From assembly GCA_003508835.1 (NCBI GenBank), contig PUFA01000021.1, positions 4,256,501-4,320,500 of the forward strand: a stretch of DNA of 64,000 nucleotides, in the 5' to 3' direction. This DNA is from Eonycteris spelaea (lineage: Eukaryota > Chordata > Mammalia > Chiroptera > Pteropodidae). The position numbers and the translations under genes are program-made. The notes under the pieces are model-generated. The model made no database searches, had not been told where the DNA came from, and was given only the letters and a program-made list of their open reading frames with translations. This document shows positions 35,205-47,394 of the stretch, one piece after another (position 1 is the first letter of the stretch; each line of letters starts with the position of its first letter).

Positions 35205-36530
35205 GTCTGCAACTTGGGGCCGGGCAAAGGTTTCACGGGACACATACAGTGGTATCTACAAAAAAAAAATAAAAAATTGGTAAGTTGGACATAATTAAAA
35301 CCCGCGATCATGAAGATGCGCTGTTAAGGATGCAAACAGGTTAGAAGGCGAGGGGAAAGCGCGGACCTAATGGAGGACAGCGGCAGGACACACAGACGTG
35401 CATGCTGCTCCAGAAAAACCTCACACGAAAGGGACAGGAGGGTCACCTCACAAAGACAGACTCGTGGGTACAGAAACGGCCGACAGCCCGTAAAACACGG
35501 TCGGCATCGCTGGCCACCAGGGACACGCAAACTGAATCCACGACAGGGTCCCGCTGCACGGCCATCCGGGCAGCTAAAAATTAAGACCAACGACAGCAAA
35601 GCGAGGCTGCGGAGCAGCCGGAGGCGCTTAGGTGTCGTCGGGAGAAATGCGGAATGGCGCCACTGTTCTGCGAGAAGTGTCCGGCAGCTTTTCGAAACGG
35701 TAAACGTGAACTCAGCTTCTTCCCCGCAAACCCTCCGAGCTGTCGAGCCAGGGGACGGGGCGACCCTGCGGGTCCTGTATGCAGACACCCTGCGGTTTCA
35801 TCCGTCATGGCCCAAGCCCGGCCGCGGCCCATCGAGCGAGGGACGACCAGGGACCTGCGGCACACACACCACAGAAGCATCTGGGCGAGGGAAGCAGTGA
35901 CCCCTGCTGCTGGCACCACGTGGCTCAGCATCAAAACCACACGCCAAGTGGGAGAAGCCGCACGCGGCGAGACGTGCTCGGCCGCCGCGTGGCGTGAGCC
36001 TCTGGACCGGACAAGATTGGTTCCGAGGGGAATAAAGAGACAGAAGAACCAGTGGCTGCCTGGGGTGGGGGTGGGAGAGGTGGTGGCAAGGTGCGCCCAG
36101 GAAGGGGCTGAGAACTCCAGGGCGAGGCGGAAACTCTGTCTTCGCAGGGATTGGGGTTTCACAGCTGCATGGATTTGTCAACACACAGCGGGGGTTCGTT
36201 AAGACGTGCACATTCTCTTACATATAGTATTTGTCTCCAATAAATATAAATAAACAAATAAGCAAATACCGAACTCTAGACAGTGATATGGAAGCTGAAA
36301 TTTTAGGGAGAAGTGTTGCCGATGTCTCTATTTACTTCCATAGGCATCGAAAACAAGACAAATGTTATAAAGATGTTCTAAAGACGTGTCATAAAGCACA
36401 TACCGGAAACGGGTGATAAAACTGAGGTAGTGGATGTATGTGTTTATTACAAAACCATGAAATTCTTTCCGCGTTGCTGATGATGTTTAATTTTTTACAA
36501 AATGTGAAAAAGTAGCAGATTAAGAGCACT
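35205..36530 (+). mobile_element. Ancient L1 3' half, sense, with 3' untranslated region
   Basis: The order GGGCAAAGGTTTCACGGGAC, AAATTGGTAAGTTGGACATA, then a region like the ORF2 C-terminus (GGCATCGCTGGCCACCAGGG, GCGAGGCTGCGGAGCAGCCG, AATGGCGCCACTGTTCTGCG) matches L1 ORF2. The 3' UTR follows, with CCAGTGGCTGCCTGGGGTGG near 36050 and TGATATGGAAGCTGAAATTT near 36282. It contains many substitutions and stops. The tail beyond 36270 may be a separate L1 3' end. Confidence 0.8.
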
Positions 36531-37655
36531 TACCTCTTATTTAAACCCATTAAATATACCAGCCTTTCAAATCGAGATCAATTAGACCCCTGTAGCAGAT
36601 GACACAGATGAGACACCCGTCTTTCGCGCATTCTGCTCACCAGAAGCCAGTCGCTGGGCCCAGCCGCACACAGGCAACAGGGTTACATGCGGGCACCCAT
36701 CCCAGCATTGTGGGCCCTGTAGGAGACCGCCTGGCACAGCCTTCCCAAATGTCTCCTAGCTCCTGTCTTAGCGATCCCACAGCCCATGACCCCGAGCCCA
36801 CTGATGCCCTCCAGACCCCTGCTTCCCCAGAGGTGACCGCTGAACGATTTGGAGTGACAGCGCCATGCCTTCCTGTCCTGATGACATGTGTCCACTTTTT
36901 AACAAAGCCAGTTTTCCCCATGATGAGCGATGGCCCTCGCTCAGTCCACGGGCAGCCAGTCTGACGACAACCGAGCTCGTCGCCCCCATCCCGCTGCCCA
37001 GCCAGGCCCGGCATGTGCTGGCGCCTGCGGAGAAACTCCTGCTCTCTACGGGCACAGGCGCCTTTAAAAACAAAACCACTTTTGCACTGACAGTGTTCTG
37101 AGTGTTTAAGACGGTTTTGCTCGTGGGCGCTAGGTCCCGCTGCAGGAACCCATGAGAGGTGAGCAGGGAGTACCCTGGGCTCCAGGGAAGCTCAGAGTGT
37201 CCTACGAGACGGATGGAAGCTGAGAGGGAAGCCCGAGTCAAACTCCCAGGCTTCTCACGCATCAAAACCGTCCCGCAGAGGTGAACGGCTTCTCCGCTGT
37301 CAGAAAGAAGGACCTGCACAGAAAGGGCCTGGGAAGAGGGTCAAAGTCGCGAAAGCTCCTCCGGGAGAACCCGCAGGGCTCCTCCTCTGGGTGTTTGCTG
37401 GAAGGGAGGGTGAGGAGGGTGTTGGCAGAACAAGCAGTCTGCATCCCAGGACGTCCCTGCCCAGCGGCCACGTGCGAATTAAACGAGGGGATTCCAGTGG
37501 GTAGACAGAAGAGAGAACCAATGAGAGGGCGTGGCCAATCACAAGCCAATAAGTAAACCAGGATGTCCAATGAAACATATTTGTGAAAACACCTATCTTC
37601 CCATCCTCAAAGAAGCACCCACATTTTGTTGCTTAGAGACCTCCAACCCCATATA
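36531..37655. other. Intergenic sequence, no gene seen
   Basis: Unique sequence; open frames on both strands overlap and have no recognisable domain. Confidence 0.5.
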
Positions 37656-37659
37656 AACT

Positions 37660-37985
37660 GGGTGTGGAGTGTCCTCACTGCGTCGTGGCCTTTGACCCGC
37701 GTTCCATGGAGACCCGGAGTCCATGTCCCCTCCTCTTGAATGCGGGCCAGCTCTGGGACTGCTGTGACTAACAGAACACGGCTGAAGTAGTCCGTGTGAG
37801 TTTCCAGACCCAGGTCTTAAACAACACGGCAACTTCCACTTCTGGTCTCTCGGGAAGCTCGCTCCGGGAACCCAAGGCCACCGTGGGGGTGGTCTGACGC
37901 CAGATGCTGGAAAGGCCATCTGGAGAGGCCTCGTGCAGAGCCCGTGGACGCTCGGCCAGGTGTCCCCACGGGGTGCATGCCACCC
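37660..37985 (+). mobile_element. LTR remnant, MLT1/MaLR-like
   Basis: CTTGAATGCGGGCCAGCTCT, CTAACAGAACACGGCTGAAG, AGGTCTTAAACAACACGGCA, CTTCCACTTCTGGTCTCTCG, GCTCGCTCCGGGAACCC and CATCTGGAGAGGCCTCGTG occur in the order of a common old eutherian LTR of the MaLR group. The subfamily is unresolved. No internal retroviral sequence is seen. Confidence 0.65.
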
Positions 37986-38219
37986 CAGCTCACCCTCCAC
38001 CAAGGCCCCAACACAGCCTTCGCATCCTGTCCACTCAGCCCCACGTCCTGCCTGGCCACACGAAAGCTACTCCCCAACTTGGTTGAGACTATTGGCTTGA
38101 GTCACCTGCATCTCACATCCAAGCTCCTCTGCTCGTTTCCAGTTTAATCGGTGTCACCTGCCTGGGGCCCTGCCCCTGGTCACTCTGCTCCTAGGAGTGC
38201 AGGGGCGCACTCGGTCCCT

Positions 38220-38560
38220 GGTCCTCGGCCCTCGGGCTGGCCGGCATGCGCTCCGCGTGGGAGGGAGGGCCTGCACGGCAGAGCCAGGCGGGTTGCTCGT
38301 TCGTGTCTAAACGGCACCAAAAATCCCGGCCAAACCGCCAGCGCTCCCGCAGAAAGCGCAATGGCGCCGAGGTCGGAACGCGTCACCTTCGCATCCTCGC
38401 GCCGGCCACCGTACCCTTCTCACCCGCGGACTGGTCGGATGCAGGTGTCGATCCGGTGGAGCTTTCCGGTACCGCGCAGGCGCGCACAGCGCAGCACAAG
38501 GGCGGGGCCCTGCGGTGGGACCCGTGTGGCACTGGGCCTGACGGTAAGCTCCGTGCTGTG
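38220..38560 (+). promoter_or_regulatory. Orphan CpG-dense block with promoter-like words
   Basis: CpG density is high. The block has an NRF1-like GCGCAGGCGCGC near 38474-38485, a GC box GGGCGGGGC near 38500, an ATG in fair context at 38361 (GCAATGG) and a donor-like CGGTAAGC with GT at 38544. The frame through it has no recognisable domain. A transcription start of an unannotated, probably non-coding transcript is possible; nothing proves transcription. Confidence 0.35.
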
Positions 38561-39425
38561 GGCACCAGGCCCTCAGCTGAGACACTGGGAGAAGCCGGGG
38601 CCAGCGGAGGACACAGAAGCTCTGCCTGGCAACACCCCCGCTCAGGTGGCCCCCCAGTCTTTTGTGCTGCTCTCTGGGGACCCAGAGGAAGGCCTCCCTT
38701 ACCCCTCTGCAGAGGGGACACAGGAAAGCCACCAGGGGAGGGCGCGAGCGTTCCTTCCAGGGCCCTGGAGCCCTGGCCCTGAGGGGCGAGGGCTCAGGAT
38801 GAGGCCTGGAGGCCGCGTAGGGGGCCAGGTGAAGGCGAAGGGCTCTGACGCCTGCTGGCCCGGCCACCGCAGGTCCTGGGCTGAAGCCCGCCGGCCGCAG
38901 GGAGAGCTGAAGGGCGGCGGCCATCACGGAGCAGCGTTGGCTGCCCGGGGCCCGCAGGGACTGTGGCAAACTGCCTCCAGGTCGGAGAGCCGGCCCTGAG
39001 TCCCTCAAGAGGCCGCTGCCGGCGCCCACTCAGACGGAAGTAAGAGGGCACGGCCACCCAGAGGACCGCCCCAGTGCGCCAGGCAGTCCACATGGCCGGG
39101 CCCTCCACGTGGCCCCTCCTCACCTGCTTCCTCCACCTGTCTTTAGAAACGTATGACTTCAGTCTTTTCTTTTAAAAAAAAAAAAAAACTTCTTTAAATT
39201 ACAAGTGCAGATCTAGACAGATTTTCCAGCGCATTCTTATTTCATTTCCAAGACATTTGTCACCTGTGCTGGCATCTTCCCTGCCCCTCGGCCCTGGGCT
39301 GGAACCAGTTACGTGACCCACCAAACACCCTCAAAACAGATGCTCAGAAACGCTAGGACACGATCAAAGGGGTCCAAAGGCCGTTCCATGAGCCTCATCT
39401 TTCTTTGTGAGCTTGAGGTCCCTTA
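38561..39425. other. Intergenic sequence, no gene seen
   Basis: GC-rich unique sequence to 39130, then a T/A-rich stretch with an A run at 39174-39187. Nothing is recognised. Confidence 0.5.
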
Positions 39426-39429
39426 AAGT

Positions 39430-39875
39430 GATAGCACGCACCGACTCCTGACCCCAAGAGCCGCACGAGCGAAAGGAACACACGTGGACACAAAGACTCG
39501 ATTCATGCGGATGTTCACGCTGCATTAGCCCTGACAGACGGAACTGGAAGTAGCCGCCCACCGCGGAGAGCCCGGGGACCCAGGGAGCAGCACAGGTACA
39601 CGGAACCCTCTCGCCTTAAAGGGACAAGGTAGCAATTCCGGCTGCACACTATGCTGATACATTTAAAACAGTAAGCTGGGGAAAAAAAAACAGACCCGTA
39701 GGAGTGTACATTAATTGCTACGTTTATCTAAGATTCCCAGAACAGCAAAGAGTAGAAAACCATGGCGATGGATCAGATCAAGAGTCGCCTGGCACTGGGG
39801 TGGGAGCGGGGGCTGGGCGCTGTTTCGTCATTTGATGTATCTGGACATTTGAAACGTTATTCCTAAGCATTTCAC
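39430..39875 (+). mobile_element. Ancient L1 3' fragment, sense
   Basis: CATGCGGATGTTCACGCTGC followed by ATTAGCCCTGACAGACGGAA fits the end of L1 ORF2. ATCTAAGATTCCCAGAACAG and a GGGGTGGGAGCGGGGGCTGG segment fit the early 3' UTR. It is highly diverged and interrupted. Confidence 0.6.
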
Positions 39876-39887
39876 CAAGTTGACACT

Positions 39888-40270
39888 TACAGTGGGTTAA
39901 ACGGTGGCCCCCCAAGGACACAGCCACATCTTTATCCTCAGGCCTGTGAATGGGACCTTACTTACCAAAAGGACTTTGCAGATGTAAGTTAAGGATTCTG
40001 AGATGAGGAGCTCACCTGGCACTACCTGGGTGGCCCTAATACAATGACAAGAGTCCTCTTAAGAGATGGAAGAGAGACACACACAGAAAGGCGGCCAGGT
40101 GGCCATGAAGGCAGAGGGTGGAGGGATGCGGCCACAGCCCAGGACCCCTGAAGCGCCGCAGGAGCTGGGAGAGGCAGGAAGCGCCCTTCCTTCGCCCCAG
40201 AGGGAGCGTGGCTCTGTGACAGCTTGATGTGGGACTCCTGGCCGCAGTCTGAGGGGACAAATGTTTGTTC
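39888..40270 (+). mobile_element. MLT1-type solo LTR (ERVL-MaLR)
   Basis: Starting GTGGGTTAAACGGTGGCCCC, it runs through GAATGGGACCTTACTTACCA, GGACTTTGCAGATGTAAG, GGCCCTAATACAATGACAAG, GAGACACACACAGAAAGGCG and CAGAGGGAGCGTGGCTCTGT, the order of MLT1 LTRs. No flanking internal retroviral sequence is visible, so it is a solitary LTR of an old, non-coding retroelement. Confidence 0.85.
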
Positions 40271-40274
40271 TTTT

Positions 40275-43200
40275 AACCTGCCCAGCCTGCAGTGTGCGCT
40301 ATGGGCACGGGACGCTCACGCCCCTTCTCACGCCCGCTGCTGTGGCATGTTCGGGTCGCCCTCCACGCTGCGAGGCCCGGCCTGCCTCCTGGCTCCCAGC
40401 CTGAGAGTCCCACGTGCCCCGTGACCAGGGACAGGCAGCTCTGTCTGGGGTCCAGCCCTCCAGGGGAGCAGCCGCTGCAGGCTAGGGTCACCTCCACCCT
40501 ACCCCCGCCACAAATTCCCCTCCCTGACGCCTCCCTTGGGGCTCCCTGGCAGGGCACCCTCAGGAGCAGCCCCCGCTGGGCCGGTTGCCCCCACGTGGCC
40601 TTTCACGCCCTTTCCCCAAGCACAGCTGCCCCCTGGGCCACGCTCCCGAGGTTCATTATTTTTCTCATGAAAAGTAATCAGCTTGAAAGCAGTTCACCTT
40701 CCAGCAACGAAGACCTGCCTGGCAGGACGCCGCCGCCGCCTGACCCGGCCCGCAGCGCACGACACCTTTGAAAAGGTCGCACGTCCCTAGGTAGAAACAG
40801 GTGGCAAGGAGGAAACGGTGCTGCGTCCGATATCCCCACGCGGCCACACAGGGGAGACCGCGGGCGCTCCATATCCCTACTCCATGCACAGGGGTGAACG
40901 CGGGGTGCCCCACATCCCCACACGGCCACAGGGAGAACGCGGTGGGGGAGGGCAGGAGAAGCACTTGTCCGGCGGAGCACACCTGGATTTCAGCGATCTT
41001 ACTTAGAGTCGATGTCGCCTTTACGAGGACCTATGACTTTTCCCCACTCACTCAGCCCCACCTGGCATGGGAGGCCCGGCCCTCAGTTGCAGACCGTGGC
41101 ACAGCCCTCCTGAGCACCCCCAGCCCGGGGGCCCCTCCTCAGTGTCCCTTAAACCGCTGGACCACTGGATGTTGGCAGGACAGCTGCTTCGAGGGAAGAC
41201 GGCGCTGGGAGGCGTGCCCACCACTCACCCAGAATCCACCTCCAGCCGCTGTTGCCCCGGGAACCAGCACTCGCAGGCCCCCGAGAGCTGCCAGGAGTGC
41301 CTGGGTGCCGGGTGAGCTGCAGGTGAGGGCAGGGTCCCCTGGGACAGCCAGGGCAGGTGTCTCAGGGAGGAAAGTCACTTCCATGGTCCCAGAGGAGTGA
41401 AGCCTGTGGTCCCGAGGGAAGGGAAGAGCACACTGAGGCACGTCTGTCCTCAGGAGAGCAGGTGGCCCCCCACCCAGCTGGAGGGCCCCAGCAGGCCTCC
41501 TGTCCCTACTGTGCCCCTGGACGGAGCAGGGGGCAGCAGGCACTGCAGGGTCCTGAGTGCTGAGGGTCTAGGTGTCCGGAGGGGAATCGGCCTGTCACAG
41601 AGGTGTGCACAGAGCAGGGATGGCAGGCCACTGCCCATGACCCAGACATGCCACCAGAGACCAGAAACACTCATGCGTCAGGACGTGGCTGCAGCTGCCC
41701 ACCACCGACCCCCCCCAGTTCAGGTGTGGGCCCATTTCCCTTCCTTTGTAGGAAACCACCCCAAATCTGCGGCAGGGGCAGGGGGCCCAGAACCCAGCTT
41801 TGTGACACTGTGGCTGGCCTCCCAGGGGCCAGCCCCCTCCCGCCGGGTCTGCCCCTCTGGGGTCGGCCGCTGTGAACACGACGAAGGCGTGGGCACAGAC
41901 GTGACGTCCTCTGCGCTGGCCCGTCCCTGTTACAGGCCCCCAGCCTCCGCGAGACGGAGAGCCACGGTGGACGGGCAGACCGGCCAGCGAGCGGGCTCGG
42001 CGCCGCCCGGCCAGGCCCCACCTGCAGGCCGGCGTCGTGGTTCAGCGGCCGCTGACTCCCCTCGGAGGCGGGCCCCCCTCCGTCTCCCAGGTTGTTTTTC
42101 TTGATTAAAAACTGATTTTCTGCCCTGCTCTCGGAATTGCTTTTCATTGCCTTTGGAGGAATAGGAGGGAGAGGGATAAAAGTCTGCGGCGAGCCACCTT
42201 GCCGGGGAGAGGGACTCGAGGGACAGGAACCCCCGTTTCTCGGGTGCTCAGTGAACCGGCTCACGCTGTGCACACGTCACCTCTGCGTTCTGCTGAACGT
42301 GGGGCGGTCCCGGTCCCTCCCACCGGCTCGGTGCGAGCCTGGTGCCGCTTCCCACACTGCGCCTCTGTCCCACCCCCATGTGAGCCGGGGACCGTGCTGC
42401 ACCCCTCACCGTCCGGGCGGAGCTCGAGGTCCTGCTGCAGAGCCCAAATGCTTGGGATTGAAGCAAACGCGCGTTGACACGGCGAATCTCCTGTTTCCGC
42501 AAAGGAAACTGACGACTTAACCACGCGTGTGTCTGGCTGCATTCAGGGCCGGCGCCCTTCCCCAGGGCCTGTCTCCAGATGAGGACAGTCTCCTGGAACC
42601 GTGGCAGGGCGGCTCCTGCACGCTGGGCAGCAGCGTGGGTGGGGCCGGGGCGCCCCTGCCCACAGCCGCGTGTGCCCACGGCTCTGAGTGGAGCGGCCAG
42701 CGCTCCCAGCCCGAGGCCTCACTCAGGCCTCAGCAGCTGGATGCCCTGCGCCACCGGGACGTGGAGATGAGGGCGCGAGGGAGAGTCAGGCCCACGCACG
42801 CAGGGGCGGGGGTCAGGATCCCCGACCCCACAGACCGCCTCGCTCCTGCTCAGAGCTGCCTGTCCTTGTCTCACGATCTCCCCGAGACGTCACGCGAGAG
42901 GCAGCCCGAGGGGCAGGCATCCAGGTGGTGTCCGCCCTGTGTCCACGTGGTCACCCCCCGGGGCCTGGGAGCACTGTCCTCAGGTGAAGCAGGGGCCCCA
43001 GGTTGTCACATGCAGCTCTTAGGTCATCGCCCCTGCTGGCCTGGCCTGGGGACACAACCGGGCTCTGGTCCTGCCCTGGACCTGGGGCGCCGTGGGACCA
43101 GGCCAGCCAGGCAGAGTGAGGGGCACAAACCCCCTCCCCGATTTCCCGCTGAGCCTCCCGGAGCTGCAGGCTCCAGGCGGGCCTTGGGGACAGAGCCCCG

Positions 43201-43985
43201 CTTGGCCAGACGCTGCAGAGGGCTCCCAGCTCCCCCTGTGGTCCCACCCGCTGTCTGAGGAGGGACAGTCCTGGGCCCCATGGCTGTGAAGCGATCAGTG
43301 CTGCTACAGGTATTGATTCCTGTGAATTACACATGACTTCGGTTCCGGCTTGGGGAACGCCATCGCAGGTGAGGAGGAGGACGGCTCTCGGGGACGGGGC
43401 CAAGGACAGTGCGGGCGACAGCGTGGCCCTGCCTGCGGGCGCCCGCGGCCGCGCGGAGGGGGCCACTCGCCCTGCCTTCCGCGCAGGTCCCGGGAGCCCA
43501 CGGAGGCACAGAAGGAGCCGGGTCCTTCCTGCCGTGGCGGATTGGCCGCTTCCCGGCCAGACCAGCGGCCGAGCGGCCGAAGCCACACGCTCTCGCAGGC
43601 GGGGCGCCGAGGCCTTCCCCGCGGCGGCGTGGGACACGCGGAGAGGCACCCTTCCTCCCCCGCACGCGGCACTGAGAACGGAGAACACAGCCTCCGACGG
43701 GTCGCTGGCCTTGCTGACGCCATCGCAAGGGCCCCGAGGTGATGACCACCTGCTCCCCCCGCTGGACACTGAGCCGCGTCTGCGCCCCAGCAACCGCTCG
43801 GCCAGAGTTCCTGTCCCCTTGGCCACTGTCCTCGTCCACAGCGTCACAGGCCTAAGGGTCCGTCCACAGCCATGGCCAGGCCCGTGGCCAGGCCACGTGA
43901 GCTGCTTGGGCATGGGGTCAGTCCGTCTTTGCACATGGCACTCAGATGCCACAGGCCTCGTAGTGAGGCAGACCTTACAGAGTGC
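40275..43985. other. Intergenic GC-rich sequence, no gene seen
   Basis: Very GC-rich unique DNA. The longest frame of the window (348 codons, minus strand, 42951-43997) lies here but resembles no known protein and is overlapped by other long frames, as expected from stop-poor GC-rich DNA. A short AT-richer stretch at 42090-42180 has no recognised repeat. Confidence 0.5.
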
Positions 43986-43989
43986 AAAT

Positions 43990-44355
43990 GTCACCACGCT
44001 TTAAACCCTTTGCTGTTCCTGAATAGCACTTGGAGCAAAATCCAGCCCCTTGCTATGTCCCCGTGACCCTTCTGAATAGCACTTGGAGCAAAATCCAGCC
44101 CCTTGCTATGTCCCCGTGACCCTGCTGCCTGGCTCACTGTCCTCGCCTCCCCTGCCCCGTCGTCCCTGGCTCACCAGGCCCCGGCTCGCTGGCCTTGGGG
44201 CACCAGCCCTCGCCGTCAGCCTGGGCAGCCCCTTCCCGCCCTGTCCCTGTCCGGTGGGACCTTGTTCTTCGGGGTTGGTGCTCAAATATAACCTCCTCCA
44301 GGAAGCCCTCCCACCGCCTGTCTCGGGGTTCAGGTGGCCTTCCGATGCTCTCAGT
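43990..44355 (+). mobile_element. L2 LINE 3' fragment with an internal 53-bp tandem duplication
   Basis: GCAAAATCCAGCCCCTTGCT, GGCTCACTGTCCTCGCC and GGTGCTCAAATATAACCTCC followed by CAGGAAGCCCTCCCACC match the L2 ORF2 end and 3' region in order. The segment starting CTGAATAGCACTTGGAGC occurs twice back-to-back (44019-44071 and 44072-44123), practically identical. Confidence 0.8.
44019..44123 (+). repeat. 53-bp direct tandem duplication inside the L2
   Basis: The two copies are identical over essentially their whole length, while the surrounding L2 is old and diverged. The duplication is therefore much younger than the L2 insertion. Confidence 0.95.
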
Positions 44356-44359
44356 TCCG

Positions 44360-47080
44360 TCCCCTGCTTGTCCCAGCCCGGAGCAGTGTTGTCACCATCC
44401 TTTAGAACATAAGCTCTGGCTTCACGACTCTCCAGTTCACACGTGAAACAGGAAGAGAAGACGGTGCTGTGGGCCTCGCAGCCTGTGTTCTGCACGACAC
44501 CCTCGCACGTGCACAGCACATCCGTGCACACGCGCTCCTGCCCGTGATGCACACGCACACGCACGCACACAGGACTCACACACGGCCACCAAACACACAC
44601 AGCTCCTACGAGCTTCATTTTGCTGTCACTGTGGCCTTTCGTCTCCCTCAAGCACCTGTAATAGACACAAAATCTCCAACCGCCGTCCCCTCCCTTGGTC
44701 GTCTGTCACCTGTGATGTGGGGCTCGTCCCTGAACCATGGCCTGGCCCGCTCAGAGAGCGGAGATGTGTTTCAGGAACGCCGCGGCCCGGGCTTCTCGGG
44801 GTAGCTAGCTGCACACCGCTCCTCTGTGGCCACGTCTCGCTGGTGACCAAGAGTCAGATGCTGCTCCCCCAGCCTTAGACGGCTTCTGCATGTACCTGAT
44901 GAGCATCACACCTCAGGTTCCACAGCCCGCCCCAGAGGACAGAGGAGCCAGCGGGGAGGAGTGTGTCCCAGCCAGCCAGACATGGCGATGGCCCGACTCT
45001 GCCCCGGGCCGGGGCTGGGGCCAAGGGACCTGGGAGGGGGTCAGGACCTGCTTCTCAAGCACCACGTGGCGCCCTGGGAGTGTGGCCATGGGAAGTGTGG
45101 CTTTTGGGCGCACTCTAAGCACAGGCGGGGCCCAGGGAAGCGGGGGGCGGTCGGCCGCAGGGGGCAGGGGGGAGCTCGGTGGTCAAGTCGGCATGTCCAC
45201 CTGGCGCTGTGCAAGGTGAGTGGCACTGTGGGTAGGGCCTGGGGACAGCTGGGACAGGGACGGAAGCCAATGCCGGAGCTGGCAGGCACCTCACCCCGTC
45301 CTCAGGACAGGAGGAAAAGAGCAGCCGCCCGCCAGGTCCCTACCCCATCGCCGCCAGGTCTGACTTCACCATGCACACGTGACCGGCTGACTCCGGCCAG
45401 CAGCCCTCCCCACGGCAGGCGGGTCAGGGAGGGCCGGTGCAGAGCAGGGGACACCACCCATGCAGGGGCCATCGGCTGATACTGCCCCGGGCAGCTCGTT
45501 CCAAAGGCCCTCGGCCACGGAGGAGGGCCCGGGGCACACGAGGCCTGGCACAGAGGTGGCTGAAACAAATGTGGGGAGGAGCCCCGAGCGCATGCCGGGG
45601 ACACGCAGGTGCTCAGTCGTGATCGCCGTCATCAGTGTCACCGCAGGTTCTGAAGCGCGTTCCACTAACAAGGGGACCAGACACTGATGGAGCCCCCTCC
45701 GCTCTGGGGCTCACCGGTCACCGTGGGGAAGAGGGATGTGGACGGGGGGACAGGACACAGAAGCAGCCAGGGTGGCCGCCCAGCCGGTCACTGCTCTCAA
45801 AAGCTCGCACTGTGGAGGTGGCCCCCGGGCAGCGCCCGTCCCTGCCCGCAGCCCCCCGGCAGGCGATCCGCACTGAGCCAGCCGGCTCGTGCTCCCCTCC
45901 TTTACTGGGGAGACGCCTGTCCTTTCTGCGCCCGGCTCGTCCCCGGGGGCTCTCGGTGGTTTTTGATGTAGCTCATCCAGTTACAAAGCCGATGCCACAG
46001 CCAGTTCCAGCCGGTGACATCGTGGGTGCCGACTCTGTCTCTCTGTCCCTCGGCTCTCTCTCCCTCTGTCTCTCTCCTTTCTCTCTCCTCTTGTACAAAA
46101 CCACTCACTACCACTTGCTCTACCTGCTCTGTTTACCAAACCACATAGCACTAGCAATCAACGAAACCTAGGAACAAAGTCGAGTCTAGGAACTAACCGT
46201 AACTGTCCCTGTCTAATCATAATTAAATTGGTCACCCATTCTCGACTACCTTGTCTTAGTGGTGATGACCAAACCCACCCAGGACCATCAGACGTCCTTC
46301 TCCGTGCACGTTGGGAGGTATCGTTGGTGAGGGGACACACTGACCCGCCAAAGCTGTGCTGAGGAGGCGCATGGGCACAGCCACGGGGCAGCAGCCGGCG
46401 GCTGCTGGCTTGTCACCCCCACGTGGGACCCCCACAGGCAGGGCGGGCGAGGCCCTCGTCTGCACGGCCTGGGTCCCTGCCTCCACGTTGGGCTCATCCT
46501 CGGGCTGGCAGTAACACCGGCTCGTCCCAGAGGCCACTTCTGGGTACTGCCGCGTCCATTCAGACACCCGAGGAGCCGACGTCCTGTCTGGGCTCGGTCC
46601 TCGGCCAGCACTCCCGGCGCCCTGCGGGCTTGCACGTCTGGGCGTGGGCGGCGGTGGCCATGTCTGGGGGGCGGGGCTGGCCTTGTCCCTATGCGTGGCA
46701 CTGGGCTGAGCCGTGATTAGACGCGCCGTGGGTGATGACACGCTGTGACGGCCCCCGACGCCACGCCGCGGTCCCTGTGGCCTGCTGGATCGTCCCGGAG
46801 CCCCAGGCGGGGCCGTGGATCCGACCGTGGGAGGACGGCGGAGCAAGCTGCCTCTCTTCCTGCGTCGAGGGCTGGCAGACGCGACCGGAATGTCTCTCCA
46901 GTGAGGCGCCTACGAAAACATTCTGAGCGCCGTGAAATCGATTAAGTTTATGAGAAAGCTGTTGTTCCAGGCAACTTCGCTGCAGACGAGAATGGAGAAA
47001 CGGGGAGCACGCGAAGGGGGGAAGACAAGCCGGCAAGGAGCCGCGCGGCCCCACCTTCCAGGTGAGGCCCCCCGCCTGGC
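44360..47080. other. Intergenic GC-rich sequence, no gene seen
   Basis: A CA-rich patch lies at about 44510-44600. A TCTC-rich simple stretch lies at 46034-46092. The remainder is unique and shows no recognised domain in any frame. Confidence 0.5.
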
Positions 47081-47082
47081 GG

Positions 47083-47392
47083 GCGGCCTGCTGCTGGGTG
47101 CACATGTGCATGTCGGGGCGGCCTGCTGGGGTACACACGCGCGTGTCGGGGCGGCCTGCCGGGGTACACACGCGCGTGTCGGGGCGGCCTGCCGGGGTAC
47201 ACACGTGCGTGTCGGGGTGGCCTGCTGCTAGGTACACACGTGCATGTCGGGGCGGCCTGCCGGGGTACACACGTGCGTGTCGGGGCGGCCTGCCGGGGTA
47301 CACACGTGCGTGTCGGGGTGGCCTGCTGCTAGGTACACACGTGCATGTCGGGGCGGCCTGCCGGGGTACACACGTGCGTGTCGGGGTCCTGG
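47083..47392. repeat. 33-bp minisatellite, about nine copies, with a 101-bp higher-order unit
   Basis: Units of the form CCTGCCGGGGTACACACGYG followed by YGTGTCGGGGYGG alternate with a 35-bp variant containing CCTGCTGCTAGG. The order of variants in units 4-6 is repeated in units 7-9, giving a higher-order period of 101 bases. All minus-strand frames show the artefact repeat PGRPPRHARVY. Confidence 0.95.
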
Positions 47393-47394
47393 GA

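Noticed and set aside
42951..43997. 348-codon minus-strand open frame, the longest in the window
   Set aside because: It resembles no family I know, is Arg/Ala/Gly/Pro-rich as expected for GC-rich DNA, and overlaps other long frames on both strands. No splice or promoter signal supports it.
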